This document shows, in pieces, positions 1 through 8,019 of a stretch of 64,000 nucleotides of DNA (the first letter of the stretch is position 1; every line of letters starts with the position of its first letter). A program made the position numbers and the translations under genes. The DNA is from CAVZXS01 sp963779325 (GTDB lineage Bacteria; Bacteroidota; Bacteroidia; Chitinophagales; Chitinophagaceae). The notes under the pieces were generated by a model. It worked only from the letters and a program-made list of their open reading frames with translations. It was not told the DNA's origin and did not search any database. The stretch is from positions 313,027 through 377,026 of the forward strand of contig CAVZXS010000007.1 in NCBI GenBank assembly GCA_963779325.1, given 5' to 3'.

Positions 1-185
1 TTATTGATTCCATTGATGATACCAATGCATTGATAGATGAATTGGAGAAATTGGGCTATACAAAAGATGCACATATAAAATATATTAATTACGAGGATGG
101 CAAGCATGATGTAGCTACCTGGGGTCGGGCCATGCCGGCATTTTTAATATGGGGTTGGGGTATAAATAGAGAAGTGCCGGATTGA
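1..185 (+). CDS. C-terminal end of a putative esterase (partial)
   Basis: Only the last 60 codons are inside the window; the open frame begins at base 3 and stops with TGA at 183-185. The tail has the pattern GKHDVATWGRAMPAFLIW, which resembles the end of the alpha/beta-hydrolase 'putative esterase' family (enterochelin-esterase/esterase D type), where the conserved His of the catalytic triad sits in a GxHD.xxW context. The substrate cannot be told from this piece. A putative tRNA promoter begins about 30 bases downstream of the stop. Confidence 0.55.
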   Translation, partial: IDSIDDTNALIDELEKLGYTKDAHIKYINYEDGKHDVATWGRAMPAFLIWGWGINREVPD

Positions 186-215
186 TGGTTTACCTTTTTT
201 AACCGTTAAAAAAAA

Positions 216-246
216 TTTGGCGGAAAAAACTACAAGCTTATCTTTG
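216..246 (+). promoter_or_regulatory. Bacteroidota-type promoter for tRNA-Val(UAC)
   Basis: TTTG at 216-219 and TATCTTTG at 239-246 are separated by 19 bases. This matches the Bacteroidota primary-sigma consensus TTTG-N19-TAnnTTTG. It lies about 64 bases before the tRNA and is the cleanest promoter seen in the window. Confidence 0.75.
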
Positions 247-309
247 CACTCCCAATAAAAAAAGGGTTTATCCGCCGCGACGGATGATTTCAGAAATAAA
301 AAATATTTT

Positions 310-384
310 GGGAGTTTAGCTCAGCTGGTTCAGAGCATCTGCCTTACAAGCAGAGGGTCGGCGGTTCGAACCCGTCAACTCCCA
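310..384 (+). tRNA. tRNA-Val (anticodon UAC)
   Basis: The acceptor arms GGGAGTT (310-316) and AACTCCC (377-383) pair fully. The D-arm reads TAGCTCAGCTGG, and the anticodon stem TCTGC/GCAGA encloses CTTACAA, giving anticodon TAC. The T-arm GGCGGTTCGAACCCGTC is canonical. CCA is not encoded (ACAA follows). The gene reads GUA and, by wobble, other valine codons. Confidence 0.95.
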
Positions 385-419
385 CAATGCCTCGCTTACA
401 TGCGGGGCATTCTTGTGTT

Positions 420-683
420 ATGTCATTTACATTTTACATACTTTATTCTGCTACTTTAAACAAGTATTATATCGGCTTTACAGGTGATGATTTACAGCAA
501 CGTTTACGACGTCATAATTCCAACCACAAAGGTTTCACCGGTAGAAATGCTGATTGGGAAATTGTTTATACAGAATTATATGAAATTGAATCTGAATGCA
601 GAAAACGAGAGCTGCAAGTTAAAAAATGGAAAAGCAGAAAACTGATTGAAGAACTTATTGCTTTCGGCTCATCGTCTGCTTAA
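420..683 (+). CDS. GIY-YIG nuclease-superfamily protein
   Basis: An 87-residue single-domain GIY-YIG protein. It starts MSFTFYILYS and has YIG at residues 17-19, followed by an RLRRHN helix and a KKWKSRK tail. This matches the small UvrC-N-domain-like proteins common in Bacteroidota, whose role is unclear (possibly structure-specific DNA cleavage). An in-frame ATG exists at 387, only three bases after the tRNA, but the 11 residues it would add are unlike the family, so 420 is chosen. A strong stem-loop follows, shared with the convergent gene. Confidence 0.8.
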   Translation: MSFTFYILYSATLNKYYIGFTGDDLQQRLRRHNSNHKGFTGRNADWEIVYTELYEIESECRKRELQVKKWKSRKLIEELIAFGSSSA

Positions 684-693
684 CACTTAACAT

Positions 694-732
694 AAAAAAA
701 CCTCCTGCAAAATCGCAGGAGGTTTTTTATTA
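694..732. terminator. bidirectional intrinsic terminator
   Basis: CCTCCTGC (701-708) pairs with GCAGGAGG (715-722) around a six-base loop. It has A-run on the left and T-run on the right, so it can end both the GIY-YIG gene (+) and the convergent LamG gene (-). Confidence 0.85.
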
Positions 733-745
733 TAGAAAGAATGAA

Positions 746-2467
746 TTATTGCTTAATCAATTTATGTGTTTCACCGTCATTCATTCTCAACAGGTAAATA
801 CCCGCCGATAAGTTGTTCAGCAAAACGGGTTGCAGCATTTGTGTAATATTAATACGTTGTAATATTCTGCCGTGCAGATCGGATAATACAGCTTGTGTAC
901 CGATCAGTTTTTGATCTTTTAATTCTACTATAACCCGGTCTTTTGCAGGAACAGGATAAACCAATGTATATTGATCCGCGAAAGTAACGCTTCGCACATC
1001 ACTGAACTTCGCACGGTTATCTATATCCACTTGCTTAAGACGATAAAAGTTTCTGCCTTTTTGCGGAACAGCGTCTGCATAATTGTATTGTTGTTCTGCG
1101 GTGGTGGTACCTGCCCCTGCCACAAAACCAATCGTCTTCCAGTTATTACCATCTTTTGAACGCTGAATTTCAAATCCTTTGTTGCCGGTTTCTGTGGCTG
1201 TAGTCCAGGATAAACGTGATTGACTTCCTGATTTTCCTACACTAAAATTTGTCATATCAACAGGAAGTGTACCGAAAAATGCGGTAACACCAAAATCATA
1301 AGCTGCCTCATCACCATCATCGCTGTTAACTGTAACGGTAGCATTTTTTGTACCGTTTGTTGCAGCGGTAAATGTTACTGTAAAAGTAGTAGAGCCGCCG
1401 GCGAGAACTGTTAAAGAAACGGGTTGAGTAGCAGCAAATTCGGATGCATTAACTCCTGAAACAGCAACATTTGTAATATTTAAAGTTGTATTACCTGTAT
1501 TATTAATAGTGAACGTACGTACAATCGGGTTACCGGTTCCAAAGTCTGTATCGTCGGGGGCTCCTGGTGCGCCATCACCATCGGTAATACAAACAGCGTT
1601 ACCTGTAACAGCAATATTTGCAAAACTATTTGCACAAGTACCTGTTACCGTACCACCCGGAGTAACCCAGTTAGATGTAGCGCCGGTTAATGCAAAACCT
1701 ACTAAAGTACCGTTGTTAGGGGTGCATCTGTCGGAGCCGTCATTCAATGTCGTTACGCCTGGATTTGCACCGCCGGCAGTACCTTGGTTAAAATTAAAGT
1801 AAGCCAATAAGCCGGGTTCATCACCTGTAAGTTCACAGCCCGAACTTGCAACTAACTGCGCCTGTGTACGGACCACATTCCAAATACGAACTTCATCTAT
1901 TTGCCCGTCCCAATTAAAAGCCGGGCCGCCGCCGTTATTAAACGCTCCTATATATTGGTTTAGTTCACCGTTATAAGTACCCACAGGATTTCCCACAGGA
2001 TTTCCTACAGGGTTGCCGGTAGCAACTTGGACTCCATTTTTATATAATATCATCGTATTTGTGATTGAATCGTAGGTTACTGCGACATGATACCAGGTAT
2101 TTAGCAGCATAGGAGTAGGGTCTACAACAGTATTATAAACGCTGTTGTGACCAGAACTTAAATTACCGCCCGGAGCCCAGAATGCTGAAAGTCTACCTGA
2201 AACAATATTGGTACCGGTGGCAAAACTCCTTGCATTTACCCATACTTCTTTGGTATAAGAACCCGAGGGGATAAGATTGGGTAAATCAACATAATCACCC
2301 GCACCATCAAAATCCAGCGCCGCACCGGGTTGCGCCAAAGTAGAAAAGTAAAAACCTAAAGTAAAAAGAAGGACTGATAATTTTTTGATGATTGTCGATG
2401 GCGATTTTTTTGTTTTCTGTTGAAGAGCATTGCAGGACGAAGGAACAAATCGTAGAAAAGTTTTCAT
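746..2467 (-). CDS. secreted LamG-domain protein with T9SS type A sorting signal
   Basis: 573 residues, exported. A signal peptide with an unusually long basic n-region ends near residue 46 (FSTLAQ). A LamG/concanavalin-like jelly roll follows at about 48-230 (LDFDGAGDYVDLP, WYHVAVTYD, IDEVRIWN), then a choice-of-anchor-D type beta domain at about 285-395, a fibronectin-like segment (FEIQRSKDGNNW, FYRLKQVD), and a C-terminal T9SS type A domain (VYPVPAKDRV to GIYLLRM). Expected to be secreted through the type IX system and anchored at the cell surface, probably binding polysaccharide or mediating adhesion. The motif GNPV is repeated three times in tandem at about residues 150-162. No catalytic domain seen. 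Confidence 0.85.
   Translation of the reverse strand: MKTFLRFVPSSCNALQQKTKKSPSTIIKKLSVLLFTLGFYFSTLAQPGAALDFDGAGDYVDLPNLIPSGSYTKEVWVNARSFATGTNIVSGRLSAFWAPGGNLSSGHNSVYNTVVDPTPMLLNTWYHVAVTYDSITNTMILYKNGVQVATGNPVGNPVGNPVGTYNGELNQYIGAFNNGGGPAFNWDGQIDEVRIWNVVRTQAQLVASSGCELTGDEPGLLAYFNFNQGTAGGANPGVTTLNDGSDRCTPNNGTLVGFALTGATSNWVTPGGTVTGTCANSFANIAVTGNAVCITDGDGAPGAPDDTDFGTGNPIVRTFTINNTGNTTLNITNVAVSGVNASEFAATQPVSLTVLAGGSTTFTVTFTAATNGTKNATVTVNSDDGDEAAYDFGVTAFFGTLPVDMTNFSVGKSGSQSRLSWTTATETGNKGFEIQRSKDGNNWKTIGFVAGAGTTTAEQQYNYADAVPQKGRNFYRLKQVDIDNRAKFSDVRSVTFADQYTLVYPVPAKDRVIVELKDQKLIGTQAVLSDLHGRILQRINITQMLQPVLLNNLSAGIYLLRMNDGETHKLIKQ
1979..2022. repeat. 12-bp in-frame tandem repeat in the LamG gene
   Basis: Three near-identical 12-base units (variants of CACAGGATTTCC) encode GNPVGNPVGNPV within the LamG domain. 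It is short enough to vary by slippage. Confidence 0.75.
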
Positions 2468-2712
2468 AATAAGCAGTTTAAAAGTTACTAAATTAAATTA
2501 ATGATTAGTTTTCTACAGGCGTATCTTGGACTGGTTGTAAAGTAAAAATATAAAATTTTGCTTTAACATAAAATTTAATTTCTGTAAAAAAACACAACAG
2601 TATTACTTATTCTATTGGTTTTTAGTTATTTTCAACTATGCTTTTTGCGGTTTATTCTATTGACTTACCTGCTGATAAAAAGGAGAAAAAGTATCATTTA
2701 CAGAAACGGTAA

Positions 2713-3003
2713 TTAATTGGGCTGCACAGCGGGTAATCTATAAAGTTGCCCGTCCAGAACAAATATTTCATCTATTTCATAAGCCCAAAATTTATACAAA
2801 GGCGATTTTTTTAAAAAACCTTCCACCTCTTTTTTGTCTTCTGCATTTATAGTTATCCAGGCCCGCTGAGTCTCCATCGTTACAGCATAATGATCAATGG
2901 TGCCTTTATTTATTAAAAAGTTGATATAAGTTCTGTGCGGAGGAATCAATGCGGCAAATTCTTCGTTCCACTCAAATTGTATAGTCACCTGGAATATTTT
3001 CAT
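2713..3003 (-). CDS. small alpha/beta-barrel protein, muconolactone-isomerase-like
   Basis: 96 residues starting MKIFQVTIQF. The ATG at 3003 is preferred over an upstream in-frame TTG. The pattern (beta strand at the start, PPHRTYINFLINKG helix, AWITINAEDKKEVEGFLKKSP) fits the dimeric ferredoxin-like/YciI or muconolactone-isomerase-like fold, a family often annotated only as hypothetical in Bacteroidota. No function can be assigned. Its start lies against a dispersed repeat containing ATACCAAATTGATT. Confidence 0.6.
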   Translation of the reverse strand: MKIFQVTIQFEWNEEFAALIPPHRTYINFLINKGTIDHYAVTMETQRAWITINAEDKKEVEGFLKKSPLYKFWAYEIDEIFVLDGQLYRLPAVQPN

Positions 3004-3053
3004 AAATGATACCAAATTGATTTATAATTTATTTCCAAAGGATTCGGTATAAG
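3004..3053. repeat. dispersed ATACCAAATTGATT palindromic repeat, copy 1
   Basis: Begins ATACCAAATTGATTTATAAT and ends TTCGGTATAAG, so its ends are inverted (ATACC/GGTAT). It is clearly related to the inverted copy at 6787-6834 and more distantly to 13567-13600. Confidence 0.6.
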
Positions 3054-3126
3054 ATTAACACACTAAAAGTAGGAAAGTTGCCCGATGCGGAAAAGTGAAA
3101 TTTTTATATCGTAATTTTAACCTTTC

Positions 3127-3204
3127 GGGACGTTAGCTCAGTTGGTTCAGAGCATTACCTTGACAGGGTAGGGGTCATTGGTTCGAGTCCAATACGTCTC
3201 ACCA
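3127..3204 (+). tRNA. tRNA-Val (anticodon GAC)
   Basis: Acceptor arm GGGACGT/ACGTCTC (one G-U pair), D-arm TAGCTCAGTTGG, anticodon stem TTACC/GGTAG around TTGACAG gives anticodon GAC. T-arm is ATTGGTTCGAGTCCAAT. The discriminator A (3201) is followed by CCA at 3202-3204, either encoded or coincidental. The similarity to the canonical bacterial Val(GAC) tRNA is strong. It is convergent with mtaB, whose stop is 10 bases away. Confidence 0.93.
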
Positions 3205-3213
3205 CTATTTATT

Positions 3214-4515
3214 TTATATTTTCCAATCCACAATTTCATTTACCATTTCAATCTTGGCAGGCGCGGTTATTTTAATATAATTGTCAGTATAGCCTTCCAT
3301 CATATTATTTTTTGCATGCCCTTCAAACAAGACTTTACGGGTTTGACCCGCATGCAGTTCAGTAAAGTATTGCATTTTCATATAAGATAAATTACGCAGT
3401 TGTTTATTTCTCTCATGACGAACATGCACCGGTACAACAGGCTTTATCGACAATGCATGTGTATTATCTCTTTCGGAATAAGTAAATACATGCAGGTAAG
3501 AAATATCCAGCGTATGCAAAAAATCAAATGTTTCTTTAAACGCTTCATCCGTTTCACCCGGGAAACCGACAATCACATCCACGCCAATAGCACAATGCGG
3601 CATTAGTTTTTTTATAAGCTGCACTCTTTCGGCGTATAATTCTCTTTTATACCTCCTGCGCATCAATCCCAAAATCATATTGCTGCCGCTTTGCAGCGGA
3701 ATATGAAAATGCGGCATAAATTTATTGCTGTTGGCAACAAACTCAATTATTTCATTAGTAAGTAAATTGGGCTCAATAGATGAAATGCGGTAACGTTTAA
3801 TCCCATCTACTTTTTCAAGAGCTTGTACGAGACTAAAAAAATTTTCTTTTTCTTCTTTCGGAGACTGTTTTAAATCCCTCAGCCGATCGGCGGAGGTGGG
3901 GGGGCCGAAATCACCAAGGTTTACACCGGTTAAAACAATTTCTTTTACACCGGCTCCGGCCAACTCTTCAGCATTTTTTACAACGTTCCTTATACTGTCG
4001 CTCCTGCTTTTGCCGCGGGCCATCGGTATAGTGCAGAAAGAACAATTATAATCGCAACCATCTTGTACTTTCAAAAATGTTCTTGTCCTGTCATTGAGCG
4101 AATAGGAAGCGTTGAAGTCTTTTATATCTTCTACATCGCAACTGCATATTTTACCTGCATCATTTTTTGTAAGCTCCCTTAAATGATGAGCTATATTAAA
4201 TTTTTCCGCTGCGCCCAATACTAAGTTTACACCGGGTATTGCAGCTATCTCTTTTGGTTTTAGTTGTGCATAGCAACCTGTTATCACCACTAAGCTCCCG
4301 GGAGACTTTCGTTGTATGCGTCGTACCAATTGACGGCACTCTTTATCCGCATTATCCGTAACGGAGCAGGTATTTATTACGTACACGTCGGCAGACTCGT
4401 CAAAGCTCTTCTTTTCAAAACCATCGTTTTCTAATAATCTTGAAATAGAAGAAGTTTCTGAATAGTTCAATTTGCAACCCAATGTGTGAAAAGCCACTGT
4501 ACGCTTCAGCTCCAT
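3214..4515 (-). CDS. mtaB: tRNA t6A37 methylthiotransferase MtaB
   Basis: 433 residues. It adds the 2-methylthio group to t6A at position 37 of ANN-decoding tRNAs, using two 4Fe-4S clusters and S-adenosylmethionine in the cytoplasm. The N-terminal MTTase domain begins VAFHTLGCKLNYSE and has Cys in NTCSVT and TGCYAQ. The radical-SAM motif CDYNCSFC is at about residues 153-160, and a TRAM-like tail is present. Between NLGDFG and the FFSLVQALE helix (about residues 203-222) there is an extra low-similarity stretch encoded by a GC-rich palindromic repeat (3848-3905) that is not part of the family core. The TATCTTTG element lies only 7 bases upstream of ATG, so the transcript is nearly leaderless. 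Confidence 0.92.
   Translation of the reverse strand: MELKRTVAFHTLGCKLNYSETSSISRLLENDGFEKKSFDESADVYVINTCSVTDNADKECRQLVRRIQRKSPGSLVVITGCYAQLKPKEIAAIPGVNLVLGAAEKFNIAHHLRELTKNDAGKICSCDVEDIKDFNASYSLNDRTRTFLKVQDGCDYNCSFCTIPMARGKSRSDSIRNVVKNAEELAGAGVKEIVLTGVNLGDFGPPTSADRLRDLKQSPKEEKENFFSLVQALEKVDGIKRYRISSIEPNLLTNEIIEFVANSNKFMPHFHIPLQSGSNMILGLMRRRYKRELYAERVQLIKKLMPHCAIGVDVIVGFPGETDEAFKETFDFLHTLDISYLHVFTYSERDNTHALSIKPVVPVHVRHERNKQLRNLSYMKMQYFTELHAGQTRKVLFEGHAKNNMMEGYTDNYIKITAPAKIEMVNEIVDWKI
3848..3905. repeat. palindromic repeat inserted in frame in mtaB
   Basis: Contains GCCGATCGGCGGAGGTGG, built around the palindrome CCGATCGG. The same 14-base core CCGATCGGCGGAGG recurs in the intergenic repeat near 22757. 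In mtaB it codes for a non-conserved insert (about PPTSADRLRDLKQSP). Confidence 0.6.
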
Positions 4516-4518
4516 AAG

Positions 4519-4539
4519 TGCGCAAAGATAACTTGCGCA
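4519..4539 (-). promoter_or_regulatory. mtaB promoter with overlapping perfect inverted repeat
   Basis: On the minus strand TATCTTTG (4530-4523) fits the -7 consensus. It sits inside the inverted repeat TGCGCAA (4519-4525) / TTGCGCA (4533-4539), with 7-base arms and a 7-base spacer. A dimeric repressor site is one reading; no convincing TTTG -33 element is present. Confidence 0.5.
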
Positions 4540-4764
4540 TAGATGGTTTAAATTGTTTTTGGAGGAATTTTAATTCATTAGGCAGTGCAAAAATCAGGGG
4601 ATTTTACAGTACAAAGGTTCTTAATCAGCGAAATACAGTTGATTTCGGTCAATAAATAAGCTTTAAAATAAAAAATACCCGGTAAGTGGTATTGGTTCGT
4701 ATTGGAATAATCCCTTTTCTTTGCACCGTTAATATTATTTAAGCACGAATTAAAATTGAGCACT

Positions 4765-5190
4765 ATGATTAAAATGCAAGTTATCGGAAACCTCGGCAAA
4801 GACTGCGTGGTTAACACAGTGAATGGTAAAAATGTAATCAACTTTACCGTTGCGCACACTGAAAAGTACAAAGACAGCCAGGGCAATAACCAGGAAAAAA
4901 CTACTTGGGTTGATTGCGCCTACTGGACTGACAGAACAGCCTTATCCCCCTATTTGACAAAAGGAAAACAGGTATTTGTAGAGGGAAATCCTGAAGTAAG
5001 AACTTTCACCAGGCAAGACGGCACGGCCGGCGCATCACTTTCGTTGCGTGTTCGTGAAGTACAATTGCTTGGAGGCAAATCTGATGGCGGTTCCTTACCT
5101 GTAAACAGCAACGCAAACGCCGGCTCAGCTAATACTGAAATGGCAGGAGCTGCTGAGATGAACGGACCAATTGATGATCTTCCGTTCTAA
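4765..5190 (+). CDS. ssb: single-stranded DNA-binding protein
   Basis: 141 residues. OB fold at about 1-105 (MQVIGNLGKDC, VAHTEKY, TTWVDCAYW, VFVEGNPEVRTF), a short Gly/Asn/Ala-rich linker, then the acidic partner-binding tip IDDLPF, the usual DDxPF-type end. It binds ssDNA in replication and repair. The in-frame TTG at 4756 is rejected in favour of ATG at 4765 (MIKMQVIG), which fits the family. A strong terminator follows. Confidence 0.93.
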   Translation: MIKMQVIGNLGKDCVVNTVNGKNVINFTVAHTEKYKDSQGNNQEKTTWVDCAYWTDRTALSPYLTKGKQVFVEGNPEVRTFTRQDGTAGASLSLRVREVQLLGGKSDGGSLPVNSNANAGSANTEMAGAAEMNGPIDDLPF

Positions 5191-5213
5191 AACATCAATA
5201 CACTTATTTTAAA

Positions 5214-5246
5214 ATGCCCCGATCTTTATCGGGGTATTTTTTTTCC
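5214..5246 (+). terminator. intrinsic terminator of ssb
   Basis: CCCCGAT (5217-5223) pairs with ATCGGGG (5228-5234) around CTTT and is followed by a T-run. Confidence 0.85.
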
Positions 5247-5379
5247 TTTTTTTGCATGGTTGCGAAAAAGCGGCTTGTTGGATACCCGATATTAACAGAT
5301 ATAAACATTGGTAGTTCAACTATTTTAATTTCCGGAAAACATTTCTATATTTAATTATTATTCAACAAAACCAACTATT

Positions 5380-5598
5380 ATGAAATCAATCGGAAGCTTG
5401 TTATTTATTTTTGGCGCAGTAGCAATCATAATGCATTTCATGGATAGAGCTCCTAAGTTATTATTGTGGATATATGACTGGGGCGAAGGAGTTGCATGGG
5501 CAATAAAAATCGGCTTAGTTGTTGTAGGCGCCGGTTTATACTTATTGGGCAGCAAGGGCGGCTCATCAGCGCAGACAGATCCCAATAGAGGCTCTTAA
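5380..5598 (+). CDS. small two-helix membrane protein, unknown
   Basis: 72 residues. Two hydrophobic segments, about residues 4-20 (SLLFIFGAVAIIMHFM) and 39-56 (AWAIKIGLVVVGAGLYLLG), with a polar GSSAQTDPNRGS tail. It looks like a small inner-membrane protein. No family recognised. It has its own terminator, so it is probably monocistronic. Confidence 0.6.
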   Translation: MKSIGSLLFIFGAVAIIMHFMDRAPKLLLWIYDWGEGVAWAIKIGLVVVGAGLYLLGSKGGSSAQTDPNRGS

Positions 5599-5621
5599 AT
5601 ACTATTTATCTTTTAAATGCC

Positions 5622-5656
5622 GGGTCGTTTGTAATATTGCAAACGACTTTTTTATT
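5622..5656 (+). terminator. intrinsic terminator of the small membrane protein gene
   Basis: GTCGTTTG (5624-5631) pairs with CAAACGAC (5640-5647) and is followed by TTTTTTATTT. The next gene's ATG at 5658 sits directly after the T-run. Confidence 0.8.
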
Positions 5657-5657
5657 T

Positions 5658-6758
5658 ATGGAACAACTTTATACTTACACACGGCTTTATAATTTCGGTA
5701 AGGCTATATTTTTAAAAATAGGATGTAGCGAAACGGATGCCGATACCGCTACCAAAGTTTTATTATCCGCTGATTTACGCGGAGTAGATTCGCACGGCGT
5801 AGCCAGGCTAAGTGGCTATGTACGGCTTTGGGAAGTAAAACGAATCAATGCCTGCCCGGATATTAAAATTATACACGAAACGCCTTCTACCGCCGTGGTA
5901 GATGGTGACAGTGGTTTGGGGTTGGTAGTAGCTCCGCAAGCTATGCAGGTTGCTATTGATAAAGCCAAACTTGCCGGCACCGGTTGGGTGAGTGTACAAA
6001 ACAGTAATCACTACGGCATTGCGGGTTATCATGCTATGATGGCGTTGGAGCATGATATGATAGGTATTTCATTAACCAATGCAAGTCCGCTGGTAGCGCC
6101 AACATTTTCTACAGAGCGTTTATTGGGAACGAATCCTATTTGCGTAGCCATACCGGCCGGCAACGAGCCGGCATTTGTGGCAGATATGGCAACGACTACA
6201 GCCGCTAATGGTAAATTGGAAATACTGCAACGTAAAGGCGGCGTAGCGCCAACAGGATGGATTCAAAATAAAACAGGAGAAGTATCAACAGATCCGCATG
6301 AACTGAAAGCAGGCGGCGCTTTACTGCCTTTGGGTGGTGATAGAGAGCATGGCAGTCATAAAGGTTATGCTTTGGGTGCGATTGTAGATATTTTTTCGGC
6401 TATATTAAGCGGCGCAAATTACGGCCCTTGGGTGCCGCCATTTCCTGCTTATGTGGCTATGCCCGATGAACAACCCGGTAAAGGTATCGGTCATTTCTTT
6501 GGCGCTATGCGTATAGATGCATTCAGAAAAGCCGATGATTTTAAATTGCATATGGATAAATGGATACAACGTTTTCGCTCGGCCACACCCATTAATACAA
6601 ATCAAAAAGTAATGATACCCGGCGACCCCGAACGGGAGATGGAAAAGGAGCGAATGCAGAACGGCATCCCGTTGCTGAAACCGGTAGTAGAAGATTTAAA
6701 ATTTTTAGGAGAAAAATTTGAAATAGAGTATATAATACCGAATCGCCATGCAAAATAG
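5658..6758 (+). CDS. Ldh-family malate/L-lactate dehydrogenase
   Basis: 366 residues of the type-2 malate/L-lactate dehydrogenase family (NAD(P)-dependent oxidation of 2-hydroxy acids such as malate, lactate, ureidoglycolate or sugar acids). Family hallmarks are DLRGVDSHGVARLSGY near the N-terminus (catalytic His in DSHG), SNHYGIAGYHAMMAL, GTNPICVAIPA, ADMATTTAANGK and GSHKGYALG. ATG 5658 is chosen: the upstream TTG at 5637 lies inside the terminator. Substrate cannot be inferred from neighbours. Confidence 0.85.
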   Translation: MEQLYTYTRLYNFGKAIFLKIGCSETDADTATKVLLSADLRGVDSHGVARLSGYVRLWEVKRINACPDIKIIHETPSTAVVDGDSGLGLVVAPQAMQVAIDKAKLAGTGWVSVQNSNHYGIAGYHAMMALEHDMIGISLTNASPLVAPTFSTERLLGTNPICVAIPAGNEPAFVADMATTTAANGKLEILQRKGGVAPTGWIQNKTGEVSTDPHELKAGGALLPLGGDREHGSHKGYALGAIVDIFSAILSGANYGPWVPPFPAYVAMPDEQPGKGIGHFFGAMRIDAFRKADDFKLHMDKWIQRFRSATPINTNQKVMIPGDPEREMEKERMQNGIPLLKPVVEDLKFLGEKFEIEYIIPNRHAK

Positions 6759-6786
6759 TTTCGTTTGATATTCTTTTTTGCTATCG

Positions 6787-6834
6787 GTATTATACCAATT
6801 CTTTTAGGCAAATTATGAATCAATTTGGTATAAG
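6787..6834. repeat. dispersed ATACCAAATTGATT palindromic repeat, copy 2 (inverted)
   Basis: Read on the minus strand it begins TTATACCAAATTGATTCATA and ends AATTGGTATAAT, matching copy 1 at 3004-3053 over most of its length. The ends are inverted repeats (TATACCAA/TTGGTATA). Confidence 0.6.
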
Positions 6835-6863
6835 AAAAACCCTGCGAATAGCAGGGTTTTTTA
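6834..6863. terminator. intrinsic terminator
   Basis: AAACCCTGC and GCAGGGTTT form a stem around GAATA with flanking A- and T-runs, so it can serve both convergent genes. Confidence 0.8.
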
Positions 6864-6902
6864 AGCGGCAGTTAAGGCAAGCAATGCAACGGCCGTTTAC
6901 GA

Positions 6903-7766
6903 TTAATCAAGGTCTATATTGAAATCATCGCCATCTTTTTCTAAAGAAAAGGTTTTATGCTTTTCTAAAAAAGAGCGATACTTATTGTACACATCAGCAC
7001 CCTGCTTTTTAGTATCGATATAGAGTTCGCCGTTTTTATGTTTGATGCTATAGCCCTTTTGTTTGTCAATCAGGCCGTCTTTTTCAAGGCCATTGGTAAA
7101 CTCTTTGTACTGTTTTAATTCCTCTTTAGCCTTATGTATACTTTCTTTCGCTTTCTCCATGCTTTTTTCTATTTCGGGGCCGATCTTTTTTAATTCCAAC
7201 TGAAGTTTTTTCATTTCAGCATCTAATTTGCTGAAATCCATTTGTTTTACTTTGTCGAGTTCAAGTTTTATTTTATCCATATCTATTTCTTTCATGGATT
7301 CTTTTATTTCACGACTGATTTTTTCCATATCAACTTCCTTCATTGCTTTATCAATCTCCATTCTTATTTTGGTGCCGTCAATCTCTTTCATAGATTGTTC
7401 TATCTCGCTGCGGATTTTGCCGAAATCAATTTCTTTCATCGCTTTGTCAATTTCCATACGGATTTTTTCACCGTCAATTTTTGCCAGCGATTCGTGTAAT
7501 TCCGTTTTTACTTTATCCCAATTTATTTTCGCCAATTCTTCTTCTATTTTTAATTTGCCAAGGTCAAGCTCTTCCAATGCTTCATCCAGGTCGCGGATTT
7601 TTCTTTCACGGGGCTCTTTGTTTTTGGGCGGTGAGTCAATGAATTGCCCGCCGGTGAAATAGGCAGAAACAGGTTGTTGATGATCCCAAGCTACAAGGCT
7701 GAGCGAAAGACAGGTGAGCACTACGGCGAGCAACCATGTTCTTGTTGTTATTAATTTTGGATTCAT
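6903..7766 (-). CDS. exported coiled-coil protein of 16-residue repeats
   Basis: 287 residues. A signal peptide or membrane anchor spans about residues 9-27 (WLLAVVLTCLSLSLVAW). From about 60 to 190 the chain is a tandem series of roughly seven 15-16-residue units of the form KIRxEIxxAMKEID, for example KIRMEIDKAMKEIDFG then KIRSEIEQSMKEIDGT, predicting a long charged helix. The C-terminal 70 residues are a separate small region (YSIKHKNGELYIDTKK). No enzyme motif. The neighbourhood gives no functional clue. Repeats at DNA level also create a long false ORF on the opposite strand. Confidence 0.7.
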   Translation of the reverse strand: MNPKLITTRTWLLAVVLTCLSLSLVAWDHQQPVSAYFTGGQFIDSPPKNKEPRERKIRDLDEALEELDLGKLKIEEELAKINWDKVKTELHESLAKIDGEKIRMEIDKAMKEIDFGKIRSEIEQSMKEIDGTKIRMEIDKAMKEVDMEKISREIKESMKEIDMDKIKLELDKVKQMDFSKLDAEMKKLQLELKKIGPEIEKSMEKAKESIHKAKEELKQYKEFTNGLEKDGLIDKQKGYSIKHKNGELYIDTKKQGADVYNKYRSFLEKHKTFSLEKDGDDFNIDLD

Positions 7767-8019
7767 GATTTCCGGTTTTTAAGTAATGATTTAATAAGAG
7801 AAATAAAATACTGCTATGCTAATGTACGATAGAATTCGTAAATAGTTACATTTTTTTTCTTATTAAAATAAATTTAACAATACGGGAGAGGCGGCAACTG
7901 CGACTGAGAAGACCAAGACACCACGCCGATTCCTTGAGCTTTAGATAATCCGTGAGATTTGAAAAATAAAAAAAGCCTCTTTGCAGAGGCTTGTATTTAT
8001 ATAAAGATTTTTTTAATTT
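7767..8019. other. intergenic region before dnaA 3' end
   Basis: About 250 bases without a gene. They hold the dnaA terminator (7974-7991) and otherwise nothing recognised; no DnaA-box cluster is visible. Confidence 0.6.
7964..7993 (-). terminator. intrinsic terminator of dnaA
   Basis: AGCCTCT (7974-7980) and AGAGGCT (7985-7991) enclose TTGC. Read on the minus strand the stem is followed by a T-rich run. Confidence 0.8.

Noticed and set aside
387..419. Upstream ATG for the GIY-YIG gene
   Set aside because: It adds 11 residues unlike the family and begins only three bases after the tRNA 3' end.
4578..4886. 102-residue minus-strand ORF over the ssb promoter and start
   Set aside because: It overlaps ssb and its promoter region and has no motif.
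7228..7662. 144-residue plus-strand ORF opposite the coiled-coil gene
   Set aside because: It is low-complexity and exists only because the coiled-coil repeats lack stops in the antisense frame.
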